Counted from the first letter of the stretch, positions 1 through 11,773 are shown. The stretch is DNA of 64,000 nucleotides from Thermothielavioides terrestris NRRL 8126 (GCF_000226115.1 NC_016462.1:2666001-2730000), one strand, 5' to 3'. Translations and numbers: made by a program. The notes: generated by a model not told the origin, from the letters alone.

Positions 1-2880
1 GAGCCGGTCGTCTTCGCCGGCGAGGAGGTCAAATGCACCATCACCTTCAAGAACGTCGCCCCTTCCCCCGGTGCCCCCGCGCAGTCGACAACGCCGACGG
101 CCTTGAAGCCCTCAACGCAGCTCCCGCCCCCGTCGAGACTTTCGGGCACCGAGCGCGGTCCGCGCCAGTCATCACCGTTCCACCCCGGGCGCCCCAAGCC
201 GAATGCGGGCCTCGCACCGCCCGCCAGCGCCCGCGGCCACCGGTCAACCGTCTCCCTCTCAGTGCCGTCGGCTGCCTCCCGCGCCCGCACAGGCTCGGTG
301 ACCTGGTCGCCGGCGCCCGTTGCGGGGAGCCCGAGCCAGCGCAATGGCAATAGCAACGGCAATGGAAACGGGAATGGCAGTGGGAACGGAAACGGAAACG
401 GAGGAGGAAGTGGCCATGGACACAAGCGGTCGGTGTCCATCGTTTCGATTGGCTCGCTGAGCACCGTCGACGACACCCAGAGCAGTACCTCCTCGCCGAA
501 GCCGCCGCGAGCAAGAGGACATGCTCGCGCCTCGAGTTTGCAGATCGTGCCCCGAGGCGGGCTGTTCAGTGGGCCGCGATCCGGTGAGTTGAGTGGTTGG
601 CGGGAGACGCAAGAAGCGAAGAAGCGCTGACGCTCCGAAGCTACCCATCAGAGGATACCCAGTTCGCAGTCGTCGCCGCTGTTCCATGCGTCGTACCCGC
701 CTGAGAGGAGCATCAACGGCCGTCTCCCGGGCACTGCGACCGCGCCCGATACGCCGAGGCCCGAGTTCGCCCGGCGGTCTCCGACCTCGTTGCCCAACCC
801 GCTCGCCGAGTTCAGGTTCCCCATGTCGTCGTCGCCGACGTCGCTCAGTGCGGGAGGAGGACCGCCGGACGAGGACCCGACGAGCCCGACGGCTTCCGGC
901 TTACCGGTGCGGCCGAAGGACGCCGTGCCGACCATCAACGAGCAAGGGGTGGTGCCGTCGGCGCGGGTGCTCTCGACCATGAGCATCTCCGGCACGCCGC
1001 GGAGCAGCGGGGAGTTCTACTCACTGAGCAACAACTCGTCCGAGACGCTGGCCTCGGAGTATGTGACGCAGCAGCCTCTGCGGACGCAAGCGCGCTCCCC
1101 CCACAGCAGGCGGACGTCGAACTTCTCCACGAACGCGACCAGACTGCCGGAATCGCTGATGATGGGCTATGCGCAGATCCAGGGGTCTTTTACGCTGGAC
1201 GGGTCGCTCATCAACCTCGGGCCGTTCGAGGCCGTCAAGCGGAAGGCGGTCGTGGGCGGCCATGGCGGCGGCGTTATCGGCTTGGAGACGCCGAAGCGCG
1301 ACAGCGGGTTGCTGCGCGGGTTCGGATGGGGCAACATCACCAGCTCGATCGGCGAGCTCTTGGGCGGGGGTGAGCTCAGCAGCATCAAGGAGATGCGCGG
1401 AATTGCCAACTCCAAGGCGATACCGCTGCTGTCCACGCCGCAGTCGATCCTGTTCGTCGATCTGCAGCTGGGGCCCGGCGAGAGCAGGGCGTTTGAGTAC
1501 TCGTTCAAGCTGCCCAGGGGGCTGCCGCCGACGCACCGCGGCAAGGCCATGAAGATCTCCTACAGCCTCGTGATTGGCACGCAACGGCCGGGCGGCGCCA
1601 AGGAGCAGCAGGTCAAGTCGGTGGACATCCCCTTCAGGGTGCTGGGCAGCGTCAACAGCCACGGCGAGATCCTCGGCCACGACCTGATGTCGCCGTACAT
1701 CCTCCTCCGAGACCAAGCCCGCGTGCAGAGCGTCAACCCCAACACTGCGGGAAAAAGCAACAAACCGCCGTCCTCATCAGCAAGCACCAACCCGTCCCAA
1801 TCCTCCGCGATGGGTTCCTTCCTCAGCTATGTTGACGACCTTCTCGCCCGCGCCCACCACAACCCGACCGCATCGCTCCTCAGCCCTAACGCCGCCGTTC
1901 CTCTGACCCCGCGCACCCCATTATCCCCCACCCCGCGCTCCTCGCGGCGCCCCTCTCTCGTCTCCCTCTCCGATCACCCTTCCCAGCTGCTCCCGCCGCC
2001 TACCGCCAAGGAAGCCATCGACCTCGCCATCCTGCGCGCCAACCTCCCCACTCACCACCAGCACACGTCCCCCAACCGCTTCGACATCGCCCGCAACGGT
2101 CGCCGCGTCGCCGTCGTCATGCTCACCCGCCCGGCCTACCGCCTCGGCGAGACGGTCACCTGCGTCGTGGATTTCGCTGCCGCTGCCGCCGCCGCCGCAG
2201 CAGCAGCAGCAACAACAGCAGCAGGCGGTGGAGACGGCGGGGTACTGCCGTGCTACGCGGTGCACGCGGCGCTCGAGACGACCGAGAAGGTGGACGCGAG
2301 CCTGGCGCTGCGGTCCGAGGCGAGCGTGGCGCGCGTCACGCGGCGCGTGTGGAGCGCCGGCAGCGAGGCCGCGCTGTTCGCGCGCCGCGTCGTGTTCAAC
2401 CTGGCCATCGCGCCGTCGGCGACGCCCGAGTTCGTCACCAGCGGCGTCTCCCTCGAGTGGAAGGTCCGCCTGGAGTTTGTCGTGCCCGCGGCCGGGCACG
2501 AGAGGGGCGGCTCGCAGCACCAGCAGCAGCAGCAGCAGCAGAGAGCGGGCGGTGAGCCTGGGAAGGAAGGGGATGAGGCGCGGGGAAATCATGATGAGGG
2601 TGATGATGATGATGATGAAGAACAAGGGGAGGGAGGGGAAGGAATGAAAAAGGGGAAGCAGACCGGGAGGGACAGGGTAGAAAGGACGGCTGCGCAGCCG
2701 CACCCGCTGCTGGAGGAGATCTCGCGGGATAACCGCGGCGGGCTGGTGCTGGTCGGCGTGGAGAACCTGGTGTGCGAGAGCTTCGAGGTGGCGGTGCCGC
2801 TGAGGGTGTACGGCGCGGCGTGTAATGGGCTAGAGAGGCTAGAGCGCGACGAGGCGGTCGACGAGGGTCTGCCGGTGTAG
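1..2880 (+). CDS. RGP1: Rgp1 homologue, Golgi Rab GEF subunit (5' end outside window)
   Basis: The reading frame is open from base 1 (EPVVFAGEEVKCTITF...), so the start lies upstream. Exons as read: <1-583 and 641-2880, joined over a 57-nt intron with GTGAGT donor and a CTGAC branch near 626; an acceptor at 651 also exists but breaks the frame. The visible 940 residues carry Rgp1-family hallmarks: GEILGHDLMSPYI, a block TPEFVTSGVSLEWKVRLEF, and the C-terminal VENLVCESFEVAVPLRVYG. Rgp1 pairs with Ric1 to activate the Ypt6/Rab6 GTPase at the Golgi (family knowledge). Low-complexity inserts stand out: an Asn/Gly tract near 345-410, an Ala tract near 2177-2222, a Gln tract near 2515-2541 and an acidic tract near 2590-2625, all in probable loops. 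Family call is firm; the intron is inferred from frame. Confidence 0.9.
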
Positions 2881-3242
2881 TCGAAACACAACATCCTCTC
2901 TAGGGCTTTTTTTTTTGCTGGCTACATGGATATGCGGTGTGTGTGTGTGCCACGGCTTGAATAGAACCAACAAAGTACGGGATGTGAGTCTCAAATCGGA
3001 GCAGTCCATGGCCCCGCGTCCGCGTTCGCGCCAGGTGGGTTATGTTGATGCTGGTATCCTGCGTATGCTACGTACGAAAGTGCTAACGACCGCCAATGCC
3101 CCCCCCTTCGCCGGAACGCCGTGTGATGTCCCCCAATCTCGGGGTATGTACTGTATGTATGTACTTGTCCTATGTCCAGGACAGGTGTATGTACCTTATG
3201 CATATATGTACGAATCGGCCAACCCCCCTGCCGATACATCAT
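2881..3242. other. Convergent intergenic region
   Basis: Space between the stop of the Rgp1 gene (+) and the stop of the LicD-like gene (-). It holds a T-run near 2908, a short GT repeat near 2937-2949 and a cluster of TGTATGTA-like words near 3144-3208 that could belong to either 3' UTR. No ORF with recognisable protein was seen. Confidence 0.6.
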
Positions 3243-4602
3243 CTACAGCGCCATCGACTGCTCTTCTGTTGCCTCGTCCGATTTGTTTATCTTGATCCAT
3301 TCTTGCAAGTTGGGATCCCAGCGGTGCCTGTGTGTCACAAGTCAGTCAGTCAGGTCAGTCAACCCTTTCTTCCTGTTCCCACCTCCCCCCGCACAAAATT
3401 GGGAAGGCCACTCACCCCTCCCACTCGGTCAGCACAAGGCTCTTAGCCCCGTACTCGGTGACGAGTATGTTCTCAAACTCCCAGGGCACCAGCGCGGCGA
3501 CGCCCTCGAACTCGGTCTCGCGCAGCGGATACAGCTCCTCCTGCGTGTAGTAGTGGTGGTTCTTGCAGCTGACGACGCCCGGGCGCGCGCGCGGGTCCCG
3601 CTCGACCAGGCCGGTGATGTCGACGAACAGGCCGGTCTGCGTGTCGATCCAGCGGGCGTCGATCATGTTCAGCCCCGTGCCGCGGCTCACCCGGACGCTG
3701 AAGGGGTTGACGTCGAGCAGATAGCGCCGCTTGCCACCACCGCCGCCGGCGGCAGATTTCTTCTTCCCCCCCGCCGCCGCCGCCGGCAGGTCCTCCTCCT
3801 CCTCCGCGACCTCGTACTCGTGGACGCTGCCGTTGAAGCGCGCGGCCAGCGCGGCCATGGTGGCGCCCGACACCTGCGCGTCCAGGTCCCAGTCCCACGG
3901 CATGATCCGGCCGTTCCACCACCAGCCCAGCAGCGTGCCGTGCGCCAGCCACGTCTCCAGCCCCAGCGCCGCGAACGTCGTCAGGTACGACCGGATCAGG
4001 TGCCGCAGCACGCCCGCGTGCTCGTCGTACGGCACCAGCCCCCGGAAGAAGCGCGCGTCGTAGTGCGTCAGCGTGTACGTGCCGCCCGCCTCCTGGAAGT
4101 ACTTGAACTCGGGCCCCTTGTACTCGGCCCCGTTCGGGAGCGGGCCGTCTCCTTCTCCTGAGGAGGAAGAGGAGAGGGGTGAGGATGAGGAAGGGTTCGT
4201 GTGGGGGCGAGATGGCGGTGGGGAGTGGGGGGATTGGGAGGACTGGGATGGCGGTGATGCTGCTGCTTCTGCTGGTGGTGGTGGTGCTGACGGATGTGAG
4301 ATGGTTGGGAGGACGGTCGGTTCGACCCCCTCGCCCGCCCCCCCGTCCGCATTCGTGTTGGAGTTCGGTCGAGGCTCAGGCTGAGATGGATGCTCCTTCT
4401 GTGAATCCTGTATTGGTCTTTGTTGCGCTGGTTGTGATTGCGGCTGGTGCTGCTGGTGCTGCTGCTGTTGTTGTGAATATATTACCGGCTGGATGCCGCT
4501 GCGGGCGACGGCGGCGGTGCTGAAGATGGCGGAGAAGATGAAGAGGGTGGCAAGGAGGAGAAGGGACTTGGGGTGGAAGAGGAGGGCTGGGGACAGCCTC
4601 AT
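3243..4602 (-). CDS. LicD/fukutin-family protein (Mnn4-like mannosylphosphate transfer)
   Basis: Two exons, 4602-3416 and 3327-3243, joined over an 88-nt intron (GTGAGT...ACACAG), give 423 residues. Splicing restores the family ending EWEGHRWDPNLQEW in place of a premature stop. The N-terminus (residues 13-32) is a hydrophobic signal anchor, followed by a disordered Gln/Pro/Ser stem to about residue 155 and the LicD domain: HGTLLGWWWNG at 221-231 and WDWDLD at 236-241, the acidic metal-binding motif of this nucleotidyltransferase-like fold. Fungal members resemble yeast Mnn4, needed for mannosylphosphate addition to cell-wall glycans in the Golgi (family knowledge); the exact substrate is inferred. 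A Lys/Gly/Ala-rich insert interrupts the domain near residue 275. Confidence 0.88.
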
Positions 4603-6950
4603 GGCAAGATCGGACGGCGTCGTCCTGCAAACCCAACCGGGAGAGAATGAGTAGGCGGCGGCGGCGGCGTGCGTGGAGCGCCCGAGGATTCAACATAGGG
4701 GAGATATGGGGACGGATCGGATCCCGCAGAAAAGGATCAGGTCGGACCAGCAGCTGCATATCCAGGCAGGGCACGGCGATATGCGGCTCATATGAGGGCT
4801 TGGGCGAAGTACGGAGTACACTACTACTAGTAAGGTAATTAGTTGATGGCCGGGGAGAACCTGGTCGTGGCGTTCCGCCTCCACAGGGCGTAGGCCACGC
4901 GTCTGCATGGGGAAGGGGTGAAGGGGGGGAGGGCGGGTGGTCCCGTACACTAACTTTGTCGGCGCCGCGTAATACCGCTCAGCTCACGACGAGCGGCGCA
5001 ACGGGATATCGACGAAAGTTTTGGGCCACGGGGCTAACAACCAACTAGGGCTTCATGCCAACTGATAACGAGCCGAGGAAAGAGACACACAGGAGAGTGC
5101 CTCTCTCTTGCCTCTCACTAGGTACCTACCAGTCACATGGCCACTGCCTACACAGACCCAGGACCCAGGACAGCAGACAGACAGACCTTGAATTCAAAAG
5201 GCAAGTCCCTCCCGGCTTGGACTCTCACGTCATGTTTGCGCAAAGCTTTTCTGCATCCGTGCTGTGTGGGCTCAGATAGTCAAAGCAGGCCCGGGTCCAT
5301 CAAGCGTCGGTGCCTCGACGGTCCTTCCTTGTCAAGTTTCGGCCCCAATGGGCAGCTCGCGAGACCGAAGAAAGCCCCTTCACAAAACCCGGTTGAGCAC
5401 GCGACCTGCTGGGGTTCGAAATTTCAAAGCACACGACAGCCCCGCCGACTCGGGTTCAGGCCACTCCCGCCCGAAAACCCCTCGATGCATGTTCCCGGCT
5501 GCCCGCCCTCCATTTTCCCCCTGCTTTCTCTGCTTCTGAGCTTACCCCCCGTCACCCCGTTCCCCACTGGACCGGAGCTCAAGCTCGTTTAACTAACTTA
5601 GCGCACAGCGGATTGCGTAAGCCTAACAGCCGTCTCCTGTGGTATTGCCCGCGTTTGCCCTCGTCGTCATTTTATTTCCAGGTCTGCTGTCAGCTCACGC
5701 GACAGCACCCTGCTCGTTCTGCGACGGTCATAGTTAGCGTTGAAGGTTTACGCTATTCGGGAGGTATCGCCGGAACCCGAATTCGAAGGCGGGCGGGAAA
5801 TGCGAGCCGCCTGAGCGTGTCCATACACAGGAACTATTCCGTAGTGTATGCATTCCGTAGTGTTGAGTAGTGGAGTATACAGAATAGTTTTAGCTAGTTG
5901 GCAGGGTAATCAAACTTTGTTGGGATGAGGGGAGCAGCAGCCCTTGGAGATGCCGTCAACCACTTGCCCGTCCCAGCAAATTGCGCACGCGATGCGTAAC
6001 CACTTTCAAATTGTCAAGCGATCGGTTTCAGATGCTCTATATTAAAAACAGATTTGATGCCAAGATGCCGGGAGATGCCAAGAGGCATAACGTCTGCCAA
6101 GCGGCGGGTGTGCCCTTTCGCCAAGCAAGCCAAGCCAAGCAACTCCCGGGATGCATGGCTGTTACGCATTGTGGATGGCATTTTGTCGCATTGCCCTTTC
6201 CTGCTACGGAATAACATGGAAGCTACACTAAGTGATCCGTATAAGTTATCAGCATCAGCGCCTGCTTGCGGCCCGCTGGTGGATGCCGAGCTCGCGCACA
6301 CTGTAGCTTGCTGCGAATTGGCAATACGGAATACATACCAGGTATTCTGAAAGCTCCACCCAGGACGGAAAAATTTACCTACACTAGTATAGTCGAGATG
6401 CTTCAGAGGCTCTTCCGCGCATCCCAATCGCCGCACATGGTGATCTACTTCCGTAGTGTACATCACAAACGGTTTGTTGACACTAGTGGATGCGGAACTT
6501 ATTGCGAACTGCCTTAATTACCTATCATCATCACTGTGAATGTTTTGGAACTTTACGGAGTATATCGCATGTGACCACCTACCACCTCGCTGCTCGTGTT
6601 CTTATCGCTGCTCATGTTCTCCTTAACTATCCGTCCCTTTAGAAATGCCCACGCTTCAGTTTCGAGGCATGAAGAATAAACCAGCCACGCCTTTCTCCCC
6701 GCCGTTTCGGCGCCCACATCCCGGCCAGCCCGCAGCAGCAGCAGCACCACCACCACCACCACCAATTCACCGTCATCGGCCATCAATCCTCATCCCGCCC
6801 ATCCGCCACTCCCTCCTTCCGGATCCGGACGCAGTCAGCTTCCTTCCGGCCCTGCCACATCCCGTGTCCTCAAGCCCAACACGTCAACGTCTTGTCCACC
6901 ACAGTACACTACACTCCCACAGCCAATCCTTCCCTTTACACTTATCCTTA
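4603..6950. other. Long intergenic region, no gene seen
   Basis: About 2.3 kb upstream of the LicD-like gene and downstream of the membrane-protein gene. The only ORFs are short and without family signature. The part from 5830 to 6560 is AT-richer and repeats the word CCGTAGTGT (near 5838, 5854 and 6453). TACGGAGTA occurs at 4810-4818 and 6554-6562. This may include promoter sequence of the LicD-like gene (4603-5600) and the 3' UTR of the membrane-protein gene. Confidence 0.55.
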
Positions 6951-8801
6951 TCACGAACGACGCGCCCCGGGGGCCCTCAGCGTCGCAAACGGACTCACCG
7001 TCGTGCCGTCGCGCATCCACCGATCCAGCGTCGGTTGCGTCGGCGTCGGCGTCGGCGTCGCCCCTTCCGCCGGCGGCTGCCGAGCACCACCAATCATTCC
7101 CCCGGCCCTGTCCCTGTCCCTGGTGTCCCTGCTCGCGCTATCGCTATCCCTGCCTTGCACAAGCGCGTGCAGGCGACCCATGCCGGACCCACTGGCTGAC
7201 GACGACAGTCGGTTGTTGTTTGGGGTTTGGGTCGTTTGGGTTTGGGTTTGGGTTTGGGTTTGGGTTTGCGCTGCTGGTGTTGGTGTTGTTGCAGATTCTG
7301 ATTCTGATTCTTCTCCTCCCTTCGCACCCGCGCTTGCGGTCCGGTTTCCGGGCGGCGAGGTGCTTCGACTGAAACCAGTCGTTCCGGCTTTGGCTCTCGG
7401 GAATAAGCTGAATTTCCCTGCGCCGCTGCCGCCAGCGGCGAAGCGGGGAGGGGGCGGGTTGCCCAGTTGGAAGGGTGCTGCTGCTGCTGGTGCTGCTGTT
7501 GCCGCCAGTTGGCTGCGAGCGGCGCTGTTGTTGGCGCGCGGCGGGCCGTAGTAGCTCACTGCGTAACCCACGCCGGGGCCGACCGTTTTTCTCGGGATGG
7601 TTACTATCGTTGTGGTGGTGTTGTCGCTTCCTCCTGCAACGGCTGCGGCGGCCGGCTGCTTGATCACGTCTCCGTCGTTGGGGTTGTTGTTGTTATTGTT
7701 GTTGTCGTCGCTGCCGGCTGGGAAATTGGGCCCCTTCTCGTCCGTGCTGTAGGTGCTGCTGCCGTCGTCCTTCCAGTTGGACGCCACCGAATACGCCTTG
7801 TTGGACGTGCCCCTGAGTCGCGGGTACCCGATGTTTGCGTAGGCGCCATCGCGGAGCTGTTGCTGCCGCTTCTTGCGGCGGTGGCGGAGGACGAGCACGA
7901 ACCCAATCCCCGTGAGTAGCGAGGACCCAATGATGCCCCCGACCACTGCAAGCGCCGTCTGCGTCACCGACAGCGCCGCCCCCTGCTGTTGGATTTGGCT
8001 GTTCGCTTGGTCCTGGAACCGGGTGAGTCTATGTACCTTGCTCGGCATGGAGAAACACTGATGACATACCCTGAGGGCGGTGGCATCTGCCTGCGCCTTC
8101 TGCGCCACGCTCGCCGCCGACCGCATCGCGGCCGCCGCGCTCTGGCTGGCCAGGACGAGGGCGCTCGAGAAGCTGGCTCCCATCGAGCTCGTAAGGCTCG
8201 CCATGCTCGCAGACAGCGCGCTGCTAGCGCTCTGCGAGGCGGAGCGGATCGCGTTGGAGATGGCCTGCTCGGCGCTCGAGCTGGCCTGAACGGCCTGCCG
8301 CGACGCATCGGCCGAAGCCTGCGACATGGAGCGCGATGCCGACTCGGCCGCGCTCTGTTGCAGGCGGGCGCTCGCCAGCTGCTGCTGGGTCTGGCTGAGC
8401 TGCTGGGTCGCTTGTTGGAGCGACTGGCTGAGCTGCTGGCTGGCCTGGCTGACGGACCGGGACTGCTGGCTCAGGAGCTGCAGCTGGTTGCTGAGCGCCT
8501 GGATCTGTCCTTGGTCTTGCCGACTGAGGAGCGACGGCGGGGGCGTGATCATGGCCCGGCACCCGTCCCGTACAACGTGGGCTGGCTCGTCCGGTGCCGA
8601 TCGGAGGTCCGACCCATCGCGCAGCTCCGCTCCGCCGCCTATCCTTCTCCACACCGGCTCGGCCCCTCCCGCCTCTCCTCCAACTTCCCTCGGCGGAACC
8701 GGGGCCGACCCGGACGCCGCCCCCACACCGACCCAAGCACAGCTCGAGCATATCAAAAAGAGAAGAGAAAGACGCGAGAATATTAAAGACTTCTTGGCCA
8801 T
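6951..8801 (-). CDS. Single-pass membrane protein with Ser/Gln/Ala coiled-coil ectodomain, function unknown
   Basis: Not recognised as a named family. ATG at 8801 is chosen because it begins a signal peptide (MAKKSLIFSRLSLLFLICSS); an upstream in-frame ATG at 8882 would bury it. A 57-nt intron at 8069-8013 (GTATGT...CAG, branch CTCAC) is inferred; its removal leaves 597 residues, but retention keeps the frame open. Order: signal peptide 1-30; heptad-like Ser/Gln/Ala region about 95-243; membrane helix about 260-286; basic stop-transfer RHRRKKR; then a long disordered cytoplasmic tail with poly-Asn and a (TQ)n run encoded by a GGGTTT repeat at 7235-7268. The topology resembles fungal wall-stress sensors (Wsc/Mid2 type), but no WSC cysteine domain is present, so a sensor role is speculation. 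Confidence 0.75.
   Translation of the reverse strand: MAKKSLIFSRLSLLFLICSSCAWVGVGAASGSAPVPPREVGGEAGGAEPVWRRIGGGAELRDGSDLRSAPDEPAHVVRDGCRAMITPPPSLLSRQDQGQIQALSNQLQLLSQQSRSVSQASQQLSQSLQQATQQLSQTQQQLASARLQQSAAESASRSMSQASADASRQAVQASSSAEQAISNAIRSASQSASSALSASMASLTSSMGASFSSALVLASQSAAAAMRSAASVAQKAQADATALRVCHQCFSMPSKVHRLTRFQDQANSQIQQQGAALSVTQTALAVVGGIIGSSLLTGIGFVLVLRHRRKKRQQQLRDGAYANIGYPRLRGTSNKAYSVASNWKDDGSSTYSTDEKGPNFPAGSDDNNNNNNNPNDGDVIKQPAAAAVAGGSDNTTTTIVTIPRKTVGPGVGYAVSYYGPPRANNSAARSQLAATAAPAAAAPFQLGNPPPPRFAAGGSGAGKFSLFPRAKAGTTGFSRSTSPPGNRTASAGAKGGEESESESATTPTPAAQTQTQTQTQTQTTQTPNNNRLSSSASGSGMGRLHALVQGRDSDSASRDTRDRDRAGGMIGGARQPPAEGATPTPTPTQPTLDRWMRDGTTVSPFATLRAPGARRS
7222..7268 (+). repeat. GGGTTT hexanucleotide repeat inside coding sequence
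   Basis: On the plus strand TTTGGG is repeated in tandem, most regularly from 7235 to 7268. Read on the minus strand it encodes alternating Thr-Gln in the cytoplasmic tail of the membrane protein. The G-rich strand is the template strand of that gene. Confidence 0.85.
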
Positions 8802-10227
8802 GGTGCCGGGTGGTCGGTGAATAAAAGCACAACTAATTAACCGCTCAGCATCACCGCCAGCGGCAAAATCGAAGCAGAGCAAACAGAGCGACGGCGGGCC
8901 TGGCGATCATCCTTTCAGCCAGAGCAGCCGGCAGTGCGGTCGGGGAATTAGCCAAAACGGAAGAAAGAGAGGCAAGAGAGCGGCCAGAAACAGACAACCC
9001 GGCGATGGCCGAAGGATAAATGGGGAGAGGGCAGGTGTTTGCATCGTGTTTTCCCGGACCCGGGTTCAGAGCGGCAAAGCATGACTTCCACCCGGTTTTT
9101 CGGACGTCTTCGGAAACGAAACTCAGTCAAGCGGTGGCAGATCCTACAGGCGAGAGCTTTAGGCTATGAGCGAGAGGTCGCCTGCCCACGCCATTCGCGG
9201 GTGCTTCGCGTTGCTCGGAAGCGGCTCGCACACCGGCACCGGCACCTCCAGTTTGACTTTCGCTTCCGCATTGCAGTGCGAGGTCTGCCACTGCCAGGCG
9301 TTGGTTGTTGGACTGTTGGATTGGGACGTGGTTGTCGTTGTGGCCTGCCCGAACTGCCCCCACCCCGGGGCATGAATGAAGCACACCCCGGAGCCTGCCG
9401 CAGATCGTGCCGGAGCCAGGCGGCCCCGGAGCGCACGGACACCCCGGCGCGCCGCGATTCAGCCCCTGAGCCGGGATGCGTGCGGGGTGCATGGGGAGGA
9501 GGGAGGATGTCCAAACTGACGACTGTCATGCTCTGTTCCTGAAAACTAGTGATGTCCCGCTGCCTGCTTTCGTCGCAACCCCTCGTGATGTCTCAGATGC
9601 GGGCTCGTTACCGCATGCAGAGCTCTAAGTAAGGAACCCAGTAGATGCGATCCAGGGCGCTGGCAGATAACCAGGCCACCGGAACCGAGACAGCCGAACC
9701 CGGTACGGAGTCCCCCCACCGCAGGCTGTCCGCTGCCATCTCGAAACATGAGACGACTCGACCAACCTTTGCGCAGGATCGTTGCTCTCTTGCGCCCCCA
9801 CGCCTGAAGCAGACAAATGCCACCGCGAATTTTTTACAGACACCAGCAAGTGGTTAATCTATATACACCGAAGACACGATGTCCAAGCCCACACAGCGCC
9901 CGACCCTATATCACCAGTCCCTAAAACTTCGAATTGAAAAAAGCCAGCATTTCCGAACGCCAGACATGCACGCCCATCTTCATCTTTTCCGGTTCGCTCC
10001 CAGCCCGAGACAAGCACAAGACTGGCGCTCGCTCTAGGTCCCGAGGTCTGGTTTGCGGGCCCACGTAGTGCACCCAGGTCGCCTCGATTAGAACGACCCT
10101 GTGTGCCATCCACCCCGTCATCCATGTCGCTCATCACACATTCGTTTCCACCGCGTCCCTCCCACTCAAGAGTCCCTTCCTCAACAACGCCCCACTGCGC
10201 CCCCGTCCCAGAATCCCTCCCTAACAT
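8802..10227. other. Intergenic region, no gene seen
   Basis: 1.4 kb between the start of the membrane-protein gene and the stop of ERD2 (both minus strand). The first part is the probable promoter of the former and the last few hundred bases the probable 3' UTR of ERD2. ORFs present (for example 9039-9542) have no recognisable domain and are low-complexity. Confidence 0.5.
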
Positions 10228-11122
10228 TTAAACAGGCAGCTTGAACTTCTCGCCCTTCATCACCTTGGTGTAATAGATCCAGAAGAAGTCGCTGTACAGC
10301 ACGGTCTGCAGCACGCCGGCGACGACGGCGATGGTGTCGATCTTGTGGGTCGGCTCGGTCACGTAGCGGTAGATCCAGTTGGGGATGTACAGGGCGCGGT
10401 AGGTGCCGAGGGCGAAGAGGTAGTGCGCCGTGATGGCCTCGGCCTCGCCGGTGCGCTGCAGCATGAACAGCTGCGGCAGGATCGCCACCGACTCGAGCCA
10501 GATCGAGAAGGCCCAGAAGATCTCGAGCACCGTGTACCGCACCGGGAACAGCACCGCCAGCACGGCCGCAAAGCCCAGCAGGTACTCCACCCGGAACGTG
10601 TCCAGGTTCGGGTCGTTGGTCGGCCGGTACGCCCGCGCCATCAGGTAGATGATGTAGAGCTGGGACGAGATGAAGAGGATCTTGAAGATGAAGTTGTAGG
10701 GGGACGGCGTCCACGGAAGGTCTGGAAGGCGGGGGGAGCTTAGCGGATGCTCTTCCAGGGTGACGGGGGCTTCTTTCTGTGCGGTGCGAGTGAGGGCGGG
10801 CCATACCGAGATATCTTGTGATGTAGACGATCAGGTACAGTAATTGCGACTTGAACGAGATGCCGGAGCAGCTCTGCCGCGTGCTGGGTTAGTCACCCGT
10901 GCGCAGCGGCCCAATGGAGGATGGCGAGGGCAGGGGCGCACCTTAAGTTGCACGATCTTGTGCAAGAGGATGAAGATGGATGCCAGATGGGACATGTCCC
11001 CTATCGCAAATGGCACGCATGTCAGCCCATCTCTCTACCTCTCTCCAAGCCCCTTCCTTCTCCCAGTCATCCCTCCGAGCGCATGCATGCATACCGGCCA
11101 CGCGAAAAAGGTTGAGCGGCAT
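10228..11122 (-). CDS. ERD2: ER lumen protein-retaining receptor (K/HDEL receptor)
   Basis: Four exons: 11122-11095, 11000-10942, 10873-10807 and 10721-10228, total 215 residues, the usual Erd2 length. The first exon (28 nt) encodes MPLNLFRVAG and is required for the canonical N-terminus; the next reads GDMSHLASIFILLHK. Other landmarks are SCSGISFKSQLLYLIVY, YLDLPWTPSPYNFIFK and WAFSIWLESVAILPQLFML. Introns all have good donors and pyrimidine-AG acceptors, with CTGAC or CTAAC branch points in the first two. The product is a seven-helix Golgi/ER receptor that returns luminal proteins bearing a C-terminal HDEL-type signal (family knowledge). The cytosolic tail ends KGEKFKLPV, with the lysines expected for COPI recycling. 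The gene is long-known and the match is clear. Confidence 0.95.
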
Positions 11123-11773
11123 TTTGGAAGCGCTATCCGTATCGCAGCTTGTCCAGCTGCAGCGCAAGTCAATCAATCAATCGATTTCGATATCGCAGAG
11201 TTGAGGCTGTGGTCGTAGCAGCAGCCGTTGGATCGCTTCTCGAGGAGCAAAGGAGCCCGAAGCTGTCAATGACTGCTGACAAGCTTTGCAGACTCGGTCG
11301 GGCAGTCGGGCAAGTGTGAGCCGCAAAAAAGAACAGACCAAGCCTCCCAAACAAAAAGCCTGGCGTTGCGGCTCCCGGAAAGGACACGAACGCGTTTTGG
11401 AGCGAACGAATTGCTGATCCTTGTTCCACACCCGGCACAGTGATGCAAGCCACGCGGCAAAGCTGCAAGCTGTCAGGTCCCCACAAGGCAGTTGTCGGCC
11501 AATCACAACGCGGACAGCTGCCAGGTGGGTGAAAGTGCATGAGTGGGTAGTAAGGCTTAGGGTATCTTGTTCGTTACTGTGGTAGCGTTGAGCTTTCCTT
11601 CCTGTTTCTTCTTAAGTCACCTGGTCTCAGTAGGTTGGTTATGAGTGTTTGGACTTTCGAGTATTGAGTCCCAAACTCTGGGTAAAGCAGTGTGTGACCC
11701 ATTTGTATTCTCCCATTCGGGCTGCGCAGCCTCCGAAGACCCCATCCGGAACGCCGACCCTTTCCCTTGGCCC
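11123..11773. other. Intergenic region between ERD2 and RFC5
   Basis: 650 bp between the start of ERD2 and the stop of RFC5, both on the minus strand. It must hold the ERD2 promoter and the RFC5 3' UTR. No ORF of interest and no clear motif were seen. Confidence 0.5.

Noticed and set aside
1021..1716. 231-codon minus-strand ORF across the Rgp1 gene
   Set aside because: Antisense shadow in GC-rich coding DNA; the plus strand carries the conserved Rgp1 protein. Similar shadows were ignored across RFC5, ACL1, mtPheRS and the WLM gene.
7222..7268. GGGTTT repeats as a telomere or interstitial telomere
   Set aside because: They are in frame inside a coding sequence and the unit is not the fungal TTAGGG.
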